This document shows, in pieces, positions 8,114-16,152 of a stretch of 64,000 nucleotides of DNA. Within the stretch, counting starts at the first letter, position 1. Each line of letters begins with the position of its first letter. The notes beneath the pieces were generated by a model. That model was not told the origin of the DNA. It did not search any database and worked only from the letters and a program-made list of their open reading frames with translations. This DNA is from Natronoarchaeum philippinense (GTDB taxonomy: Archaea > Halobacteriota > Halobacteria > Halobacteriales > Natronoarchaeaceae). The stretch is from NCBI RefSeq assembly GCF_900215575.1, contig NZ_OBEJ01000001.1:496001-560000 (forward strand), given 5' to 3'. Both the position numbers and the translations under genes were made by a program.

Positions 8114-9688
8114 CTACCACTCCCGATCGTCGACCCACTCGGTGAAGCTCCCGCCGATCAGCGAGTCGTGCTGGCGTTCGAGGTAGCGTCGCTGCATGCC
8201 GTACACCGCGTCCTCGAAGCTCGCGCCGTCGTCGAGTCGGCGCTTGACCTCCCGGCGCTTCCAGCGCGCCGGCGTCAGTTCGTGGCGGGCGCGCTGTCGG
8301 AGCGGCCAGAGGTACTCCTCGATCTCGGTGTCCGAGAGGCCGCGCAGTTCGAGGCCGTCGGCGGCGTGGGCCAACAGGTCGGCGTACAGCGTCTCGGTGT
8401 CGGTGGTCTCCTCGCCCGAGTTGGTGATCCACTGGAGGTCGGCGTCGAGCCCGTCGCGCATCGCCGCGTAGAAGTTCTCGCGGGCGACCTCCCAGTCGAG
8501 GTCGGCGACGGGGTGTTCGACCCGCGGCAGGCTCTCCATGAGACCGGCGAGGACGGCCTGAAAGGCGATGGCGTCGCTGACGGTCGGCTGGGCGGGCAAC
8601 GGTCGGAACTCGATGCGGGCGTTGGCCTGCGAGCGCGTCGAGCCGCCGAAGACCGGCCGGACCCAGCGCCAGTAGGTGCCGTGCTTGAGCCGGAAGTGGG
8701 CGAACTCGTCGTCGAACCGGTCGCCCTCGTCGACCGGCATCGGCACGATCGTGTCGTCGCGGGCGATCCGGTCGACGGCCTGTTCGACGTGCTCCAGATC
8801 GTGGGGGAACCGGACCTTCCCCTCGCCGCGGTCGGCGTTCGGCGGATTGAGCGAGGTCTCGAACGCGCTGATCCGGTGTTCCATCCAGCCGTCCGCGAGG
8901 ATGTCCTCGGCGGTCGCGTCGGCGTCGTACAGATCCGGCGGGAAGAACGGCGAGTTGACGCCGAGCGCGAGCAGCGGCCCGGCGATCCGCAGCGCGTACC
9001 GGAAGTACGTCGGCAGGTCGATCGCCTGGGGTACCTGATAGTGGGGCTGGATCGAGGTGATGAGGCTTTCTGGCATCACTGTGTCGCCCTCCAGCGTGAC
9101 GTGGGGCGCGTCGATGCGCAACCCGACATCGTCGGCGGCGTCGGTGTTTGCCATCGCGTGATACCGCACCGAGTCGCTCATGTTCGAGGCGATCCGGACG
9201 CCCTGATCCTCGACGCTGTCGGTGAGGTACTCGCGGGCGGTTTCGCCCTCCGGCGGGATCGTCCAGAGGCCGTCGCTGACCAGTTGCATCCCCTCGGCGC
9301 GGGTGCGTTCTTGGGCGGCCGTGAGCCGGGCGTTGACTTCGGCCTCCTGTGCCGCGAGCCCGTAGGAGTTCAGCGGTTGGGGACTGACCGTCATCTCGGC
9401 GTTGTGAAGGCCGAGCTCTTTCTCGAAGCCGATGAGTTCGAGCAGGCGCCGCGGGACGCGCTTGAGCGCGCCGCCGTCCTCGGCGCCGGTCGACCACGGA
9501 TCGTCGGCTGGGTTCTCGACCGCGTAGAACTCGTACTCCAGCCCGACGATCGCTTGGGAGTTGTCGAAGGTCCCATCGCGCAACTCGGACTTGATCACCT
9601 CCGCGTCGGCGTCGACCGCCGACTGGAACTCATCGGGATCGATCGACGACACGTCGTCTACCGCCGCTGCGAGATCGGCCTCCGGCAT
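8114..9688 (-). CDS. GCS2-family carboxylate-amine ligase (glutamate-cysteine ligase-like)
   Basis: 524 residues from MPEADL. QAIVGLEYEFYAVE (about 45) matches the GLExE motif that binds ATP and metal in glutamate-cysteine ligase family 2. HNAEMTVSPQPL, NMSDSVRYHAMAN and SQANARIEFRPLPAQPT are further family blocks. Haloarchaea use gamma-glutamylcysteine as their main thiol, so this could be a gshA-type enzyme. It is, however, longer than the usual roughly 360-residue form, with an extra C-terminal helical region of about 120 residues. It may instead join glutamate to another amine. It is divergent from the DNA ligase gene. Confidence 0.72.
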   Translation of the reverse strand: MPEADLAAAVDDVSSIDPDEFQSAVDADAEVIKSELRDGTFDNSQAIVGLEYEFYAVENPADDPWSTGAEDGGALKRVPRRLLELIGFEKELGLHNAEMTVSPQPLNSYGLAAQEAEVNARLTAAQERTRAEGMQLVSDGLWTIPPEGETAREYLTDSVEDQGVRIASNMSDSVRYHAMANTDAADDVGLRIDAPHVTLEGDTVMPESLITSIQPHYQVPQAIDLPTYFRYALRIAGPLLALGVNSPFFPPDLYDADATAEDILADGWMEHRISAFETSLNPPNADRGEGKVRFPHDLEHVEQAVDRIARDDTIVPMPVDEGDRFDDEFAHFRLKHGTYWRWVRPVFGGSTRSQANARIEFRPLPAQPTVSDAIAFQAVLAGLMESLPRVEHPVADLDWEVARENFYAAMRDGLDADLQWITNSGEETTDTETLYADLLAHAADGLELRGLSDTEIEEYLWPLRQRARHELTPARWKRREVKRRLDDGASFEDAVYGMQRRYLERQHDSLIGGSFTEWVDDREW

Positions 9689-9787
9689 GGTGTGGGTATC
9701 TGTGCGACCGAGTTCCTTGAAACCGACGACTGCGAGAGACGGCGGGCCTTCTCGACCCGCCGCCGGACGCCGACGGCGCTTCGGACG

Positions 9788-9796
9788 GTTTATTGA
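9788..9796 (+). promoter_or_regulatory. TATA box of the DNA ligase gene
   Basis: GTTTATTGA is centred about 28 bp upstream of the ATG at 9820. This supports the MEFREF start and a leaderless message rather than the upstream in-frame start at 9793. Confidence 0.55.
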
Positions 9797-9819
9797 CCTC
9801 ACTCGTCTACCGACTGTCG

Positions 9820-11520
9820 ATGGAGTTCCGGGAGTTCGCAGCACGCGCCGCCAGTATCGAGGCCGAACCCGCGGACCTCGAAGTCGTCGGACTGGTCACC
9901 GACCTGCTCGACGCCGCCGACGAGGAGCTACCGATCGTCGCGCGATTCGTCCAGGGGCGGGTCGTCCCCGACCACGACTCGACGACGCTGGATGTCGGGC
10001 CGAGTTACCTCTACGAGGCGATCGCCCGCGCGGCCGGACAGAACGTCGACGCCGACGACGTCGAGGACGATCTGGCCGAACTGGGCGAGATCGGCGCCGT
10101 CGCGGCGAGCTACGACTTCGGCGGCCAGACCGGTCTGGGCGCGTTCGGCGCGGGCGCGGGAGAGGGAAGCGACGATCTCACTGTCAGCGAGGTCGCCGAC
10201 GAACTCGAAGCTCTCGCCGAGACCGAGGGCGACGGCAGTCAGGACGCCAAGATCGACCTCCTCTTTGGGCTGCTCAATCGCTGCTCGCCCGAGGAAGCCA
10301 AGTATCTCGTCCGGATCGTCCTCTCGGAGATGCGCATCGGCGTCGGCGAGGGCGCGGTCAGAGACGCCGTCGCCGAGGCGTTCGACGTGCCGGTCGAGGC
10401 GGTCGAGCGCGCGCTGCAGGTCTCGAACGACTACGGTCTCGTCGCCGAGGTGGCCCGCGACGAGGGCGTCGACGGGCTCGCCGAGCTCACGCTGGAGATC
10501 GGCCGTCCAGTGCAGGCGATGCTCGCGCAGGCCGGTAGCGTGACCGACGCCATGGAGGACTGGGACGACGCCGCAGTCGAGTGGAAGTACGACGGCGCGC
10601 GCGTCCAGTTGCACCACGAACCGGACGGGCTCACCCGCGTCTACTCCAGGAACATGGAGGACGTTACCGACGCCCTGCCGGAGGTCGTCGAGTTCGCCCA
10701 CGACCGAATCGACGTACCCGTGATCCTCGACGGCGAGGTCGTCGCGGTCGACGACGACGGCAGCCCGCTCGCGTTCCAAAACGTCCTGCGCCGATTCCGG
10801 CGCAAGCACGACATCGCGGCGGCCCGCGAGGACGTGTCCGTTCGGCCGGTATTTTTCGACTGCCTGCACGCGGGAGGGGATGATCTGCTCGACGCCCCGC
10901 TGGCCGAGCGCCACGATCGGCTCACGGACGTGCTCGACGGCGGCGAGTCGCCCGACGACACCGCGGCCGCTGTCGAGGGGCTCTCGAAGCTCTGGATCTC
11001 GGCCGACCCCGACGAGATCGAGTCGATCGACGCCGACGCGCTGGACGCCGGCCACGAGGGGATCATGCTCAAGAATCCCGATTCGACGTACTCGCCGGGA
11101 CGGCGCGGGAAGAACTGGCTCAAGCGAAAGCCCGACGTGGAGACGCTCGATCTCGTCGTGACCGGCGCGGAGTGGGGTGAAGGCCGGCGCGCGAGCGTTC
11201 TCGGCACGTTCTTGCTGTCCGCCAGAACGAGCGGCGGCGAGTACGAGACGATCGGCAAGGTGGCGACGGGGATCACCGACGAGGAACTCGACGACCTGAC
11301 CGAACTGCTCGAACCCCACATTCGATCGGAGGACGGACAGGACATCGACATCGAACCGGCGGTCGTGTTCGAGGTCGGCTACGAGGAGATCCAAGCGTCG
11401 CCGACGTACTCCTCGGGCTACGCGCTCCGATTCCCCCGATTCGTCGGCGTCCGCGAGGATCTCGACGCCGCGGACGCCGACAGTCTCGAGCGCGTCGAGC
11501 GACTGGCAGAGACGCAGTAG
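9820..11520 (+). CDS. ligA: ATP-dependent DNA ligase
   Basis: Seals nicks in replication and repair by adenylyl transfer from ATP. 566 residues: the N-terminal DNA-binding domain (1-240), then adenylation motif I EWKYDGARVQ with the nucleophile Lys at about 256. ILDGEVVAV, GIMLKNPDSTYSPGRRGKNWLKRKP and a C-terminal OB-fold region ending in RFPRFVGVREDLD follow. This is the family I ligase of archaea. The start was chosen by TATA spacing. Confidence 0.95.
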   Translation: MEFREFAARAASIEAEPADLEVVGLVTDLLDAADEELPIVARFVQGRVVPDHDSTTLDVGPSYLYEAIARAAGQNVDADDVEDDLAELGEIGAVAASYDFGGQTGLGAFGAGAGEGSDDLTVSEVADELEALAETEGDGSQDAKIDLLFGLLNRCSPEEAKYLVRIVLSEMRIGVGEGAVRDAVAEAFDVPVEAVERALQVSNDYGLVAEVARDEGVDGLAELTLEIGRPVQAMLAQAGSVTDAMEDWDDAAVEWKYDGARVQLHHEPDGLTRVYSRNMEDVTDALPEVVEFAHDRIDVPVILDGEVVAVDDDGSPLAFQNVLRRFRRKHDIAAAREDVSVRPVFFDCLHAGGDDLLDAPLAERHDRLTDVLDGGESPDDTAAAVEGLSKLWISADPDEIESIDADALDAGHEGIMLKNPDSTYSPGRRGKNWLKRKPDVETLDLVVTGAEWGEGRRASVLGTFLLSARTSGGEYETIGKVATGITDEELDDLTELLEPHIRSEDGQDIDIEPAVVFEVGYEEIQASPTYSSGYALRFPRFVGVREDLDAADADSLERVERLAETQ

Positions 11521-11658
11521 GACCGAGGCCGCGCTCGGGCCGCTTCGGCGTCACGCCGCACCGCGGGAAGACCTCGGCACGCCGCACCCGCGAACAGACG
11601 CCGGAGCGCAACGCCCGCGAACAGAACGCTTGAATCCGGGGGGTGCGAACAACAGTTC

Positions 11659-12405
11659 ATGACGATAAGCCACGGCGACCTGACGATCGACTGGCTCGGC
11701 TACGCGACCGTTCGCATCGAGGACGGCGACGGCACCGTCGTCTACCTCGATCCCGGCCGGTACGGTACGCTGACCGGCGAGTGGACGCCGGACACCGAAG
11801 GCGTCGGCCATCCGCCCGCGCAGGACTACGACGCCCGCGACGGCGATCTAGTCTGTGTGACCCACGACCACCACTACGACTCCGACGGCGTTCGGCGCGT
11901 CGCCCGCGAGGACGCCACCGTGCTCGCCTACGACGCCGTCTACGCACCCGGAATCGGCCGTGACGTCGAGCGACTCGGCGATCTTTCTCAGGAAGTTGTC
12001 CGCGTCGACGAACACGAGGACCGACTCGTCGAGGACGTGATCGTCCGGACCATCGCGGCGTACAACGAGCCCGACGGCCCGCACGTCGACGACTCGGGCG
12101 AACCGTATCACCCCGAAGGGTTCGGCGTCGGCTTCCACCTGACGTTCGGCGACACCACCGTGTTCTGGCCGGGCGACTCGGACGTGCTCGACGGACACGA
12201 AGAACTCGACGTGGACGTGTTCCTGCCGTCGATCAGCGGCAACTTCACGATGGATCGCCACGAGGCCGCCGACCTCGCCGCTGCGCTCGACCCCGATCTG
12301 GTCGTCCCGATCCACTACAACACGTTCGCGGGGCTCGAAGCCGATTCCGAGGCGTTCGCGCTCGACCTCGCAGAGCGTGGCATTCCCGTCGCGCTCGACG
12401 AGTAA
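11659..12405 (+). CDS. Metallo-beta-lactamase-fold metal-dependent hydrolase
   Basis: 248 residues with the sequence order of UPF0173/UlaG-like hydrolases: WLGYATVRIE, YLDPGRYG, metal-binding VCVTHDHHYDSDG (about residues 72-84), FWPGDSDV with metal-binding Asp, and VVPIHYNTF near the end. The canonical HxHxDH appears as HDHHYD, so the metal-ligand spacing is slightly altered. No signal peptide is visible. The substrate is unknown; the gene stands alone between the ligase and an opposite-strand group. Confidence 0.78.
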   Translation: MTISHGDLTIDWLGYATVRIEDGDGTVVYLDPGRYGTLTGEWTPDTEGVGHPPAQDYDARDGDLVCVTHDHHYDSDGVRRVAREDATVLAYDAVYAPGIGRDVERLGDLSQEVVRVDEHEDRLVEDVIVRTIAAYNEPDGPHVDDSGEPYHPEGFGVGFHLTFGDTTVFWPGDSDVLDGHEELDVDVFLPSISGNFTMDRHEAADLAAALDPDLVVPIHYNTFAGLEADSEAFALDLAERGIPVALDE

Positions 12406-12450
12406 CCCGACCGTCCCCGGACCGGTCGCTTCCGGGCCGCAACCGGCGAA

Positions 12451-12711
12451 TCACCCCCAGTCGATCGAGAACCGTCGAACGCCTCTGGACTCGTCGTCGA
12501 GTTCCTCGGCGACGTGCTCGCGGAACTCCTCGTAGGTGCCCTCGAAGATGAGTCGCTGGTGGGCGACGCTGCCGCTGGCGTACGTCGAGCGCTCGTGAGC
12601 GTCTGCCAGCGATTCGGCGGGCACAAAGTCGCAACTACCAGCGTAGCCGTTCTCCTCGCACCAGTAGATCACGTACAGTTCCTCGCCGGCCTCCTCGTTT
12701 GTTGCTGTCAT
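12451..12711 (-). CDS. Small conserved haloarchaeal protein of unknown function
   Basis: 86 residues from MTATNEE (an in-frame ATG at 12723 would add four residues). It is acidic, with LYVIYWCEENGYAGSCDFVPAE containing two Cys, then a C-terminal helix-rich part ending RRFSIDWG. It lies downstream of the DUF2270 gene on the same strand, 56 bp apart. No catalytic motif is recognised; codon usage and acidity match neighbouring genes. Confidence 0.6.
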   Translation of the reverse strand: MTATNEEAGEELYVIYWCEENGYAGSCDFVPAESLADAHERSTYASGSVAHQRLIFEGTYEEFREHVAEELDDESRGVRRFSIDWG

Positions 12712-12767
12712 CTCTCGTGTCATTCGTTCGCAATCGGCGTAAACGTATGCGTGAGTGATGGTCGGCG

Positions 12768-13469
12768 TCACTTCTTGCGCTTCCAGTCGCCGACCTCCTC
12801 GTCGTGGAACTCGCCTTTGGCTTTCCGCTCTGTTGGCCAGTAGGCGACCGCCACGACAGTAGCGTAGAACAGGACGACGCCGAGAATCACGTACTCTCCC
12901 GGAAGTGCGGGAAGCGCAGCGGCTTCGATCGTCGACTCTTCGCCGGCAAACAGCGTGATCTTCACCAGCCACGCGACGCCGAGGACGGTCAGCAAGGGTC
13001 CGTAGACCCGCTTGAGCCGCCGGGAAAGCGCCTCCCGAAACGTGATCTTCAGCGTCGGGCGCCGGAGGTCGTCGCCCATCTCGGTGCGCCAGTCTTCGTG
13101 CTCGGCGCCCGACGGATCGAACGCGTTGGCGAACACGTTCTCTTCGAGCAGGCGAACGCGCGAGCGCCACGCGTCGTAGGTCCGGTACCGGCGGCTCTCG
13201 AAGACGAGAAACACGCACGTCGCCGCGATGCCGACGAAAAGCAGGTACGCCGGCGTGTTGCGGCCCGAAAAGGTCAGCGTGATGATCGCCGCCATCACCG
13301 CGACCGCCCAGTCGCTGGTCTGGTCGATCCGGCGCAACTCGGTGGTCAACTGCGACACCTCGCCCCGGTAGTAGTGGGGCAAGAGCCCGAGAAACCGCTC
13401 CTCGTCGGCCGCCGCGGACTGTGCCACCTCGCGTTCGGATTCGTCTTCGGGATCGAAGTCGTCCGGCAT
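12768..13469 (-). CDS. DUF2270 family membrane protein
   Basis: 233 residues. An acidic N-terminus (about 1-45) with FLGLLPHYYRGEVSQLTTELRRIDQT is followed by two adjacent hydrophobic helices (about 54-90), then FESRRYRTYDAWRSRVRLLEENVF, the most conserved part of DUF2270. Two more hydrophobic segments lie near the C-terminus, which ends in basic and acidic residues. The function of DUF2270 is unknown. The gene is convergent with the MBL-fold gene and followed by the 86-residue ORF. Confidence 0.78.
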   Translation of the reverse strand: MPDDFDPEDESEREVAQSAAADEERFLGLLPHYYRGEVSQLTTELRRIDQTSDWAVAVMAAIITLTFSGRNTPAYLLFVGIAATCVFLVFESRRYRTYDAWRSRVRLLEENVFANAFDPSGAEHEDWRTEMGDDLRRPTLKITFREALSRRLKRVYGPLLTVLGVAWLVKITLFAGEESTIEAAALPALPGEYVILGVVLFYATVVAVAYWPTERKAKGEFHDEEVGDWKRKK

Positions 13470-13632
13470 AGGAACGATACGACGATCACGACGAAAAACG
13501 GCGGGCGAAACGCGGCGTCGTCACGGCGGCCGCCCGACGAGGAGCCGAAAACCTTTCGCAGGAGAGCCAGCACCGTCACGGTATGCTCGACACTGCGAAC
13601 TCCTCCACACGCGTCCACCCGGTGTCTCGCTC

Positions 13633-14976
13633 GTGACCCGATTACTCCACTACACCGACCTCGAAGGCGTGTACGACGATCCCGAATCGTTCGGACGACT
13701 GGTCGGCTGTCTCGATACCCTCCGCGAGGACGCGCTCGTGGTGGGGGCGGGCGACGACATGGCCCCAAGCGTCTCGACGACGGTGATCGGCGCCACTGCG
13801 CCGTCGGCCGCACTCGGGGCGCTCGACCCGGACATCGAGACGTTCGGCAACCACGACTTCGATCACGGCGTCGACTTCGCGCTGACGGTCGCAAGCGAAA
13901 CGCCCGCAACCTACGTCAGCGCGAACCTCCGCGTCGATGGTCACCGGTTCGGTCACGGTCACGGCGTCGAACCGTGGACCGTCCGGGACGTCGACGGAAC
14001 GCGCGTCGGTGTCTTCGGCGTCACTACGACCGAACTCGCGGCCGTCTCGGACGGGACGCTCCCGATCGAGGTCACCGACCCGGTCGCGGCGTCGCGTGAC
14101 GCCGTCGCCGCCCTGCGCGAGGCCGGTGCGGAGGTGGTCGTCTGCCTCGCACATCTCGGGGACGACCAGCAGATCGCTCGGGAGACCGAAGTCGACGTGA
14201 TCTGTGGCGGCCACGTCGCGCCGGCGCGCTCGGAGCGAATCGACGGCACGCTGCTGGTCCGCCCGGACATCGAAGGGCGATCGGTTTTCGAGATCGACCT
14301 CGACGACCGCGAGGCGACGCTGCACGACACCGACGCGTTTCCGCCTGCAGAGCGGGGCGTCGACGCGATTCACTCGTTTCGCCGGGAGGCTGGGCTGGAC
14401 GAGCCCGTCGCCCGACTCGACGCGCCGGTCGAACTCCCCGAGTACAACGGCGCGGGCGAGACTCGGATCGGGAACTTCGTCGCGGATGCGATCCGGTGGG
14501 ACGGCGACGCCGATGTTGGAATCTACCACGACGGCGGCCTGCGCGGCGACCGGTTTCCGGCGGGCGAGGTGACCGCGTTCGACCTTGCGAGTACGGTGCC
14601 GTTTACCGACTCGCTCTGCATCCTCGACGTTTCAGGCGATCGCCTTCGGGCAGTGCTGCGCCAACTGGACGGCCGCTGTCTCGGCTTGGCCGACGAACGG
14701 TCGTGGTTCGGCAACGTCTCGGGAGCGCGGATCGTCCGCAACGCGTCCGACGGAACGCTCGTCGAGGCCACCGTCGACGGCGCTCCGATCGACGACGATC
14801 GGCACTACTCGCTGGCGCTCCCCAGCTACCTCTCGACGTCGGATCACGTCATCGACGCCGTCGGCGAGGACGATGTCGTTCGTCGTACCGACGTGCCAGT
14901 CTACGAGTCGGTGATCGAGTACGCCCGTGAGTTCGGCGTCGCGCCGGAGGTAGAGGGCCGGATGCGGGAACGGTAG
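13633..14976 (+). CDS. 5'-nucleotidase / 2',3'-cyclic phosphodiesterase family phosphoesterase
   Basis: 447 residues from a GTG. It has an N-terminal calcineurin-like metallophosphatase domain (about 1-240) with VGAGDDMAPS, ETFGNHDFDHG, VVCLAHLGDDQQIARE and DVICGGHVAP. A 5'-nucleotidase C-terminal domain (about 255-440) carries NGAGETRIGNFVADAI, YHDGGLRG and VPFTDSL. The first metal motif, normally DxH, reads YTDLEGVYD: an invariant His is replaced by Glu. There is no signal peptide, so unlike bacterial UshA it seems cytoplasmic. The substrate is unknown. Confidence 0.8.
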   Translation: MTRLLHYTDLEGVYDDPESFGRLVGCLDTLREDALVVGAGDDMAPSVSTTVIGATAPSAALGALDPDIETFGNHDFDHGVDFALTVASETPATYVSANLRVDGHRFGHGHGVEPWTVRDVDGTRVGVFGVTTTELAAVSDGTLPIEVTDPVAASRDAVAALREAGAEVVVCLAHLGDDQQIARETEVDVICGGHVAPARSERIDGTLLVRPDIEGRSVFEIDLDDREATLHDTDAFPPAERGVDAIHSFRREAGLDEPVARLDAPVELPEYNGAGETRIGNFVADAIRWDGDADVGIYHDGGLRGDRFPAGEVTAFDLASTVPFTDSLCILDVSGDRLRAVLRQLDGRCLGLADERSWFGNVSGARIVRNASDGTLVEATVDGAPIDDDRHYSLALPSYLSTSDHVIDAVGEDDVVRRTDVPVYESVIEYAREFGVAPEVEGRMRER

Positions 14977-14995
14977 GCGGGGTGTCGGGTCGGTT

Positions 14996-15025
14996 CTACA
15001 GGACACCCATCTCGCTGAGACGCTC
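14996..15025 (-). repeat. Re-encoded copy of the last nine codons and stop of top6A
   Basis: Reads ERLSEMGVL plus stop on the minus strand, identical in protein to the top6A end at 15061-15090 but with four synonymous changes across GGT/GGC, GTC/GTT and CTG/CTC (two in the last) and a different stop codon (TAG against TGA). The first 20 bases on the minus strand are identical. The copy lies 65 bp downstream and in another frame. Confidence 0.75.
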
Positions 15026-15060
15026 TTCTACATCTTCCCGACCCTCGGCTCGATGCGCGT

Positions 15061-16152
15061 TCAGAGAACGCCCATCTCGCTGAGACGCTCGGGAAGATAC
15101 GTCTCGGTCACGAAGTCCAACCCGTGGGAGGCGAGTGCCTGCTGCTCGGACTTCTTGCCGATATCCAGTTGGAGCTCGATCTGCTCCTCCCAATAGTCGG
15201 TCTGGAAGCGCGGGTCCTCCAGTTCGCTCTCTAAGGCGTTGATGTCCGAGTCGCTGAGCGGGTCGGTCGGCAGATCGTACTCGACGATGTCCTCGGGCTG
15301 GACGCCGATGAACTTCGCCTCCGGCGTGGCGAGATACTCCGAGAGATGCGCGGACTTGATCGAGCCGTACGCGACCGAGCCGTAGATCCGGTAGGACCAC
15401 GGGTCACCGTCAGTGAACACCGTGACCGGCAGGCCGAGCTCGTCGTGGAAGCGCTTGGTCAGCCGGCGCGTGGCGCGGGCGGGCTGGCCGCCGAGGTGGA
15501 CGACGATCGCGTCGTGCTCGTCGTCGAAGCCGTTCTCGACGAGTCGGTCGCGCATGCCGCCGGTCTCGACGGCCAGCACGAACTCGGCGTCGTTCTCCAG
15601 AAACTCGATCGTGTCGGGGTTGTTCGGGATCTGGTAGCCCCCCTGCCCGACGTCTTTCTGACAGTGGATCTCGCGGTCGCCGCGGCGGGTCTGCTCGCGG
15701 AGCAGCAGCGGGCCCATCACCTTCGCGCCCGACTCCTCGGGGCGCATGTGGAAGTCCTCGCGTCGAACGTCCGAGACGATCTCTAAGTCCTCGATGAGCT
15801 GATTGGACTCGTCCTGATCGGAGAACTGCGCCTCGTTCGAGTCCCACGATTCGGAAAGGTAGTACAGTTCACGCAGGGTCGACGAGCGGTCCTCCTCTAA
15901 CTGGTTGTCGAGGAACTCGATCGTGTAGATCGCCTTCAGGAGCTTTCGCGCGCCGCGGATGCTGTTGGCCGAGCGGGTGCTCTCGCGCTCGCCGTACACC
16001 CACACGTCTTCGTCCTCGTCGAAGACGATGTTGCTCTTCGTCCGGGTCGGGATGGACATCTCGGGGATCTCCCCGCGGTCCATCTGGTCGTAGAACTCCG
16101 CCGCCAGATCGATCAGTTTCTCCTGGGCCTCGGAATCGGTGTCGCTGCTCAT
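15061..16152 (-). CDS. top6A: DNA topoisomerase VI subunit A
   Basis: Spo11-like catalytic subunit that cleaves both DNA strands. 363 residues: a winged-helix (CAP-like) half with the conserved RELYYLSES, where the second Tyr of ELYY is the expected DNA-linking residue, and a Toprim half with [15 protein letters not shown] and [18 protein letters not shown] (Mg2+-binding acidic residues). The ATG overlaps the top6B stop by 4 bp (ATGA), so the pair is translationally coupled. A short duplication of its 3' end follows downstream. Confidence 0.96.
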   Translation of the reverse strand: MSSDTDSEAQEKLIDLAAEFYDQMDRGEIPEMSIPTRTKSNIVFDEDEDVWVYGERESTRSANSIRGARKLLKAIYTIEFLDNQLEEDRSSTLRELYYLSESWDSNEAQFSDQDESNQLIEDLEIVSDVRREDFHMRPEESGAKVMGPLLLREQTRRGDREIHCQKDVGQGGYQIPNNPDTIEFLENDAEFVLAVETGGMRDRLVENGFDDEHDAIVVHLGGQPARATRRLTKRFHDELGLPVTVFTDGDPWSYRIYGSVAYGSIKSAHLSEYLATPEAKFIGVQPEDIVEYDLPTDPLSDSDINALESELEDPRFQTDYWEEQIELQLDIGKKSEQQALASHGLDFVTETYLPERLSEMGVL

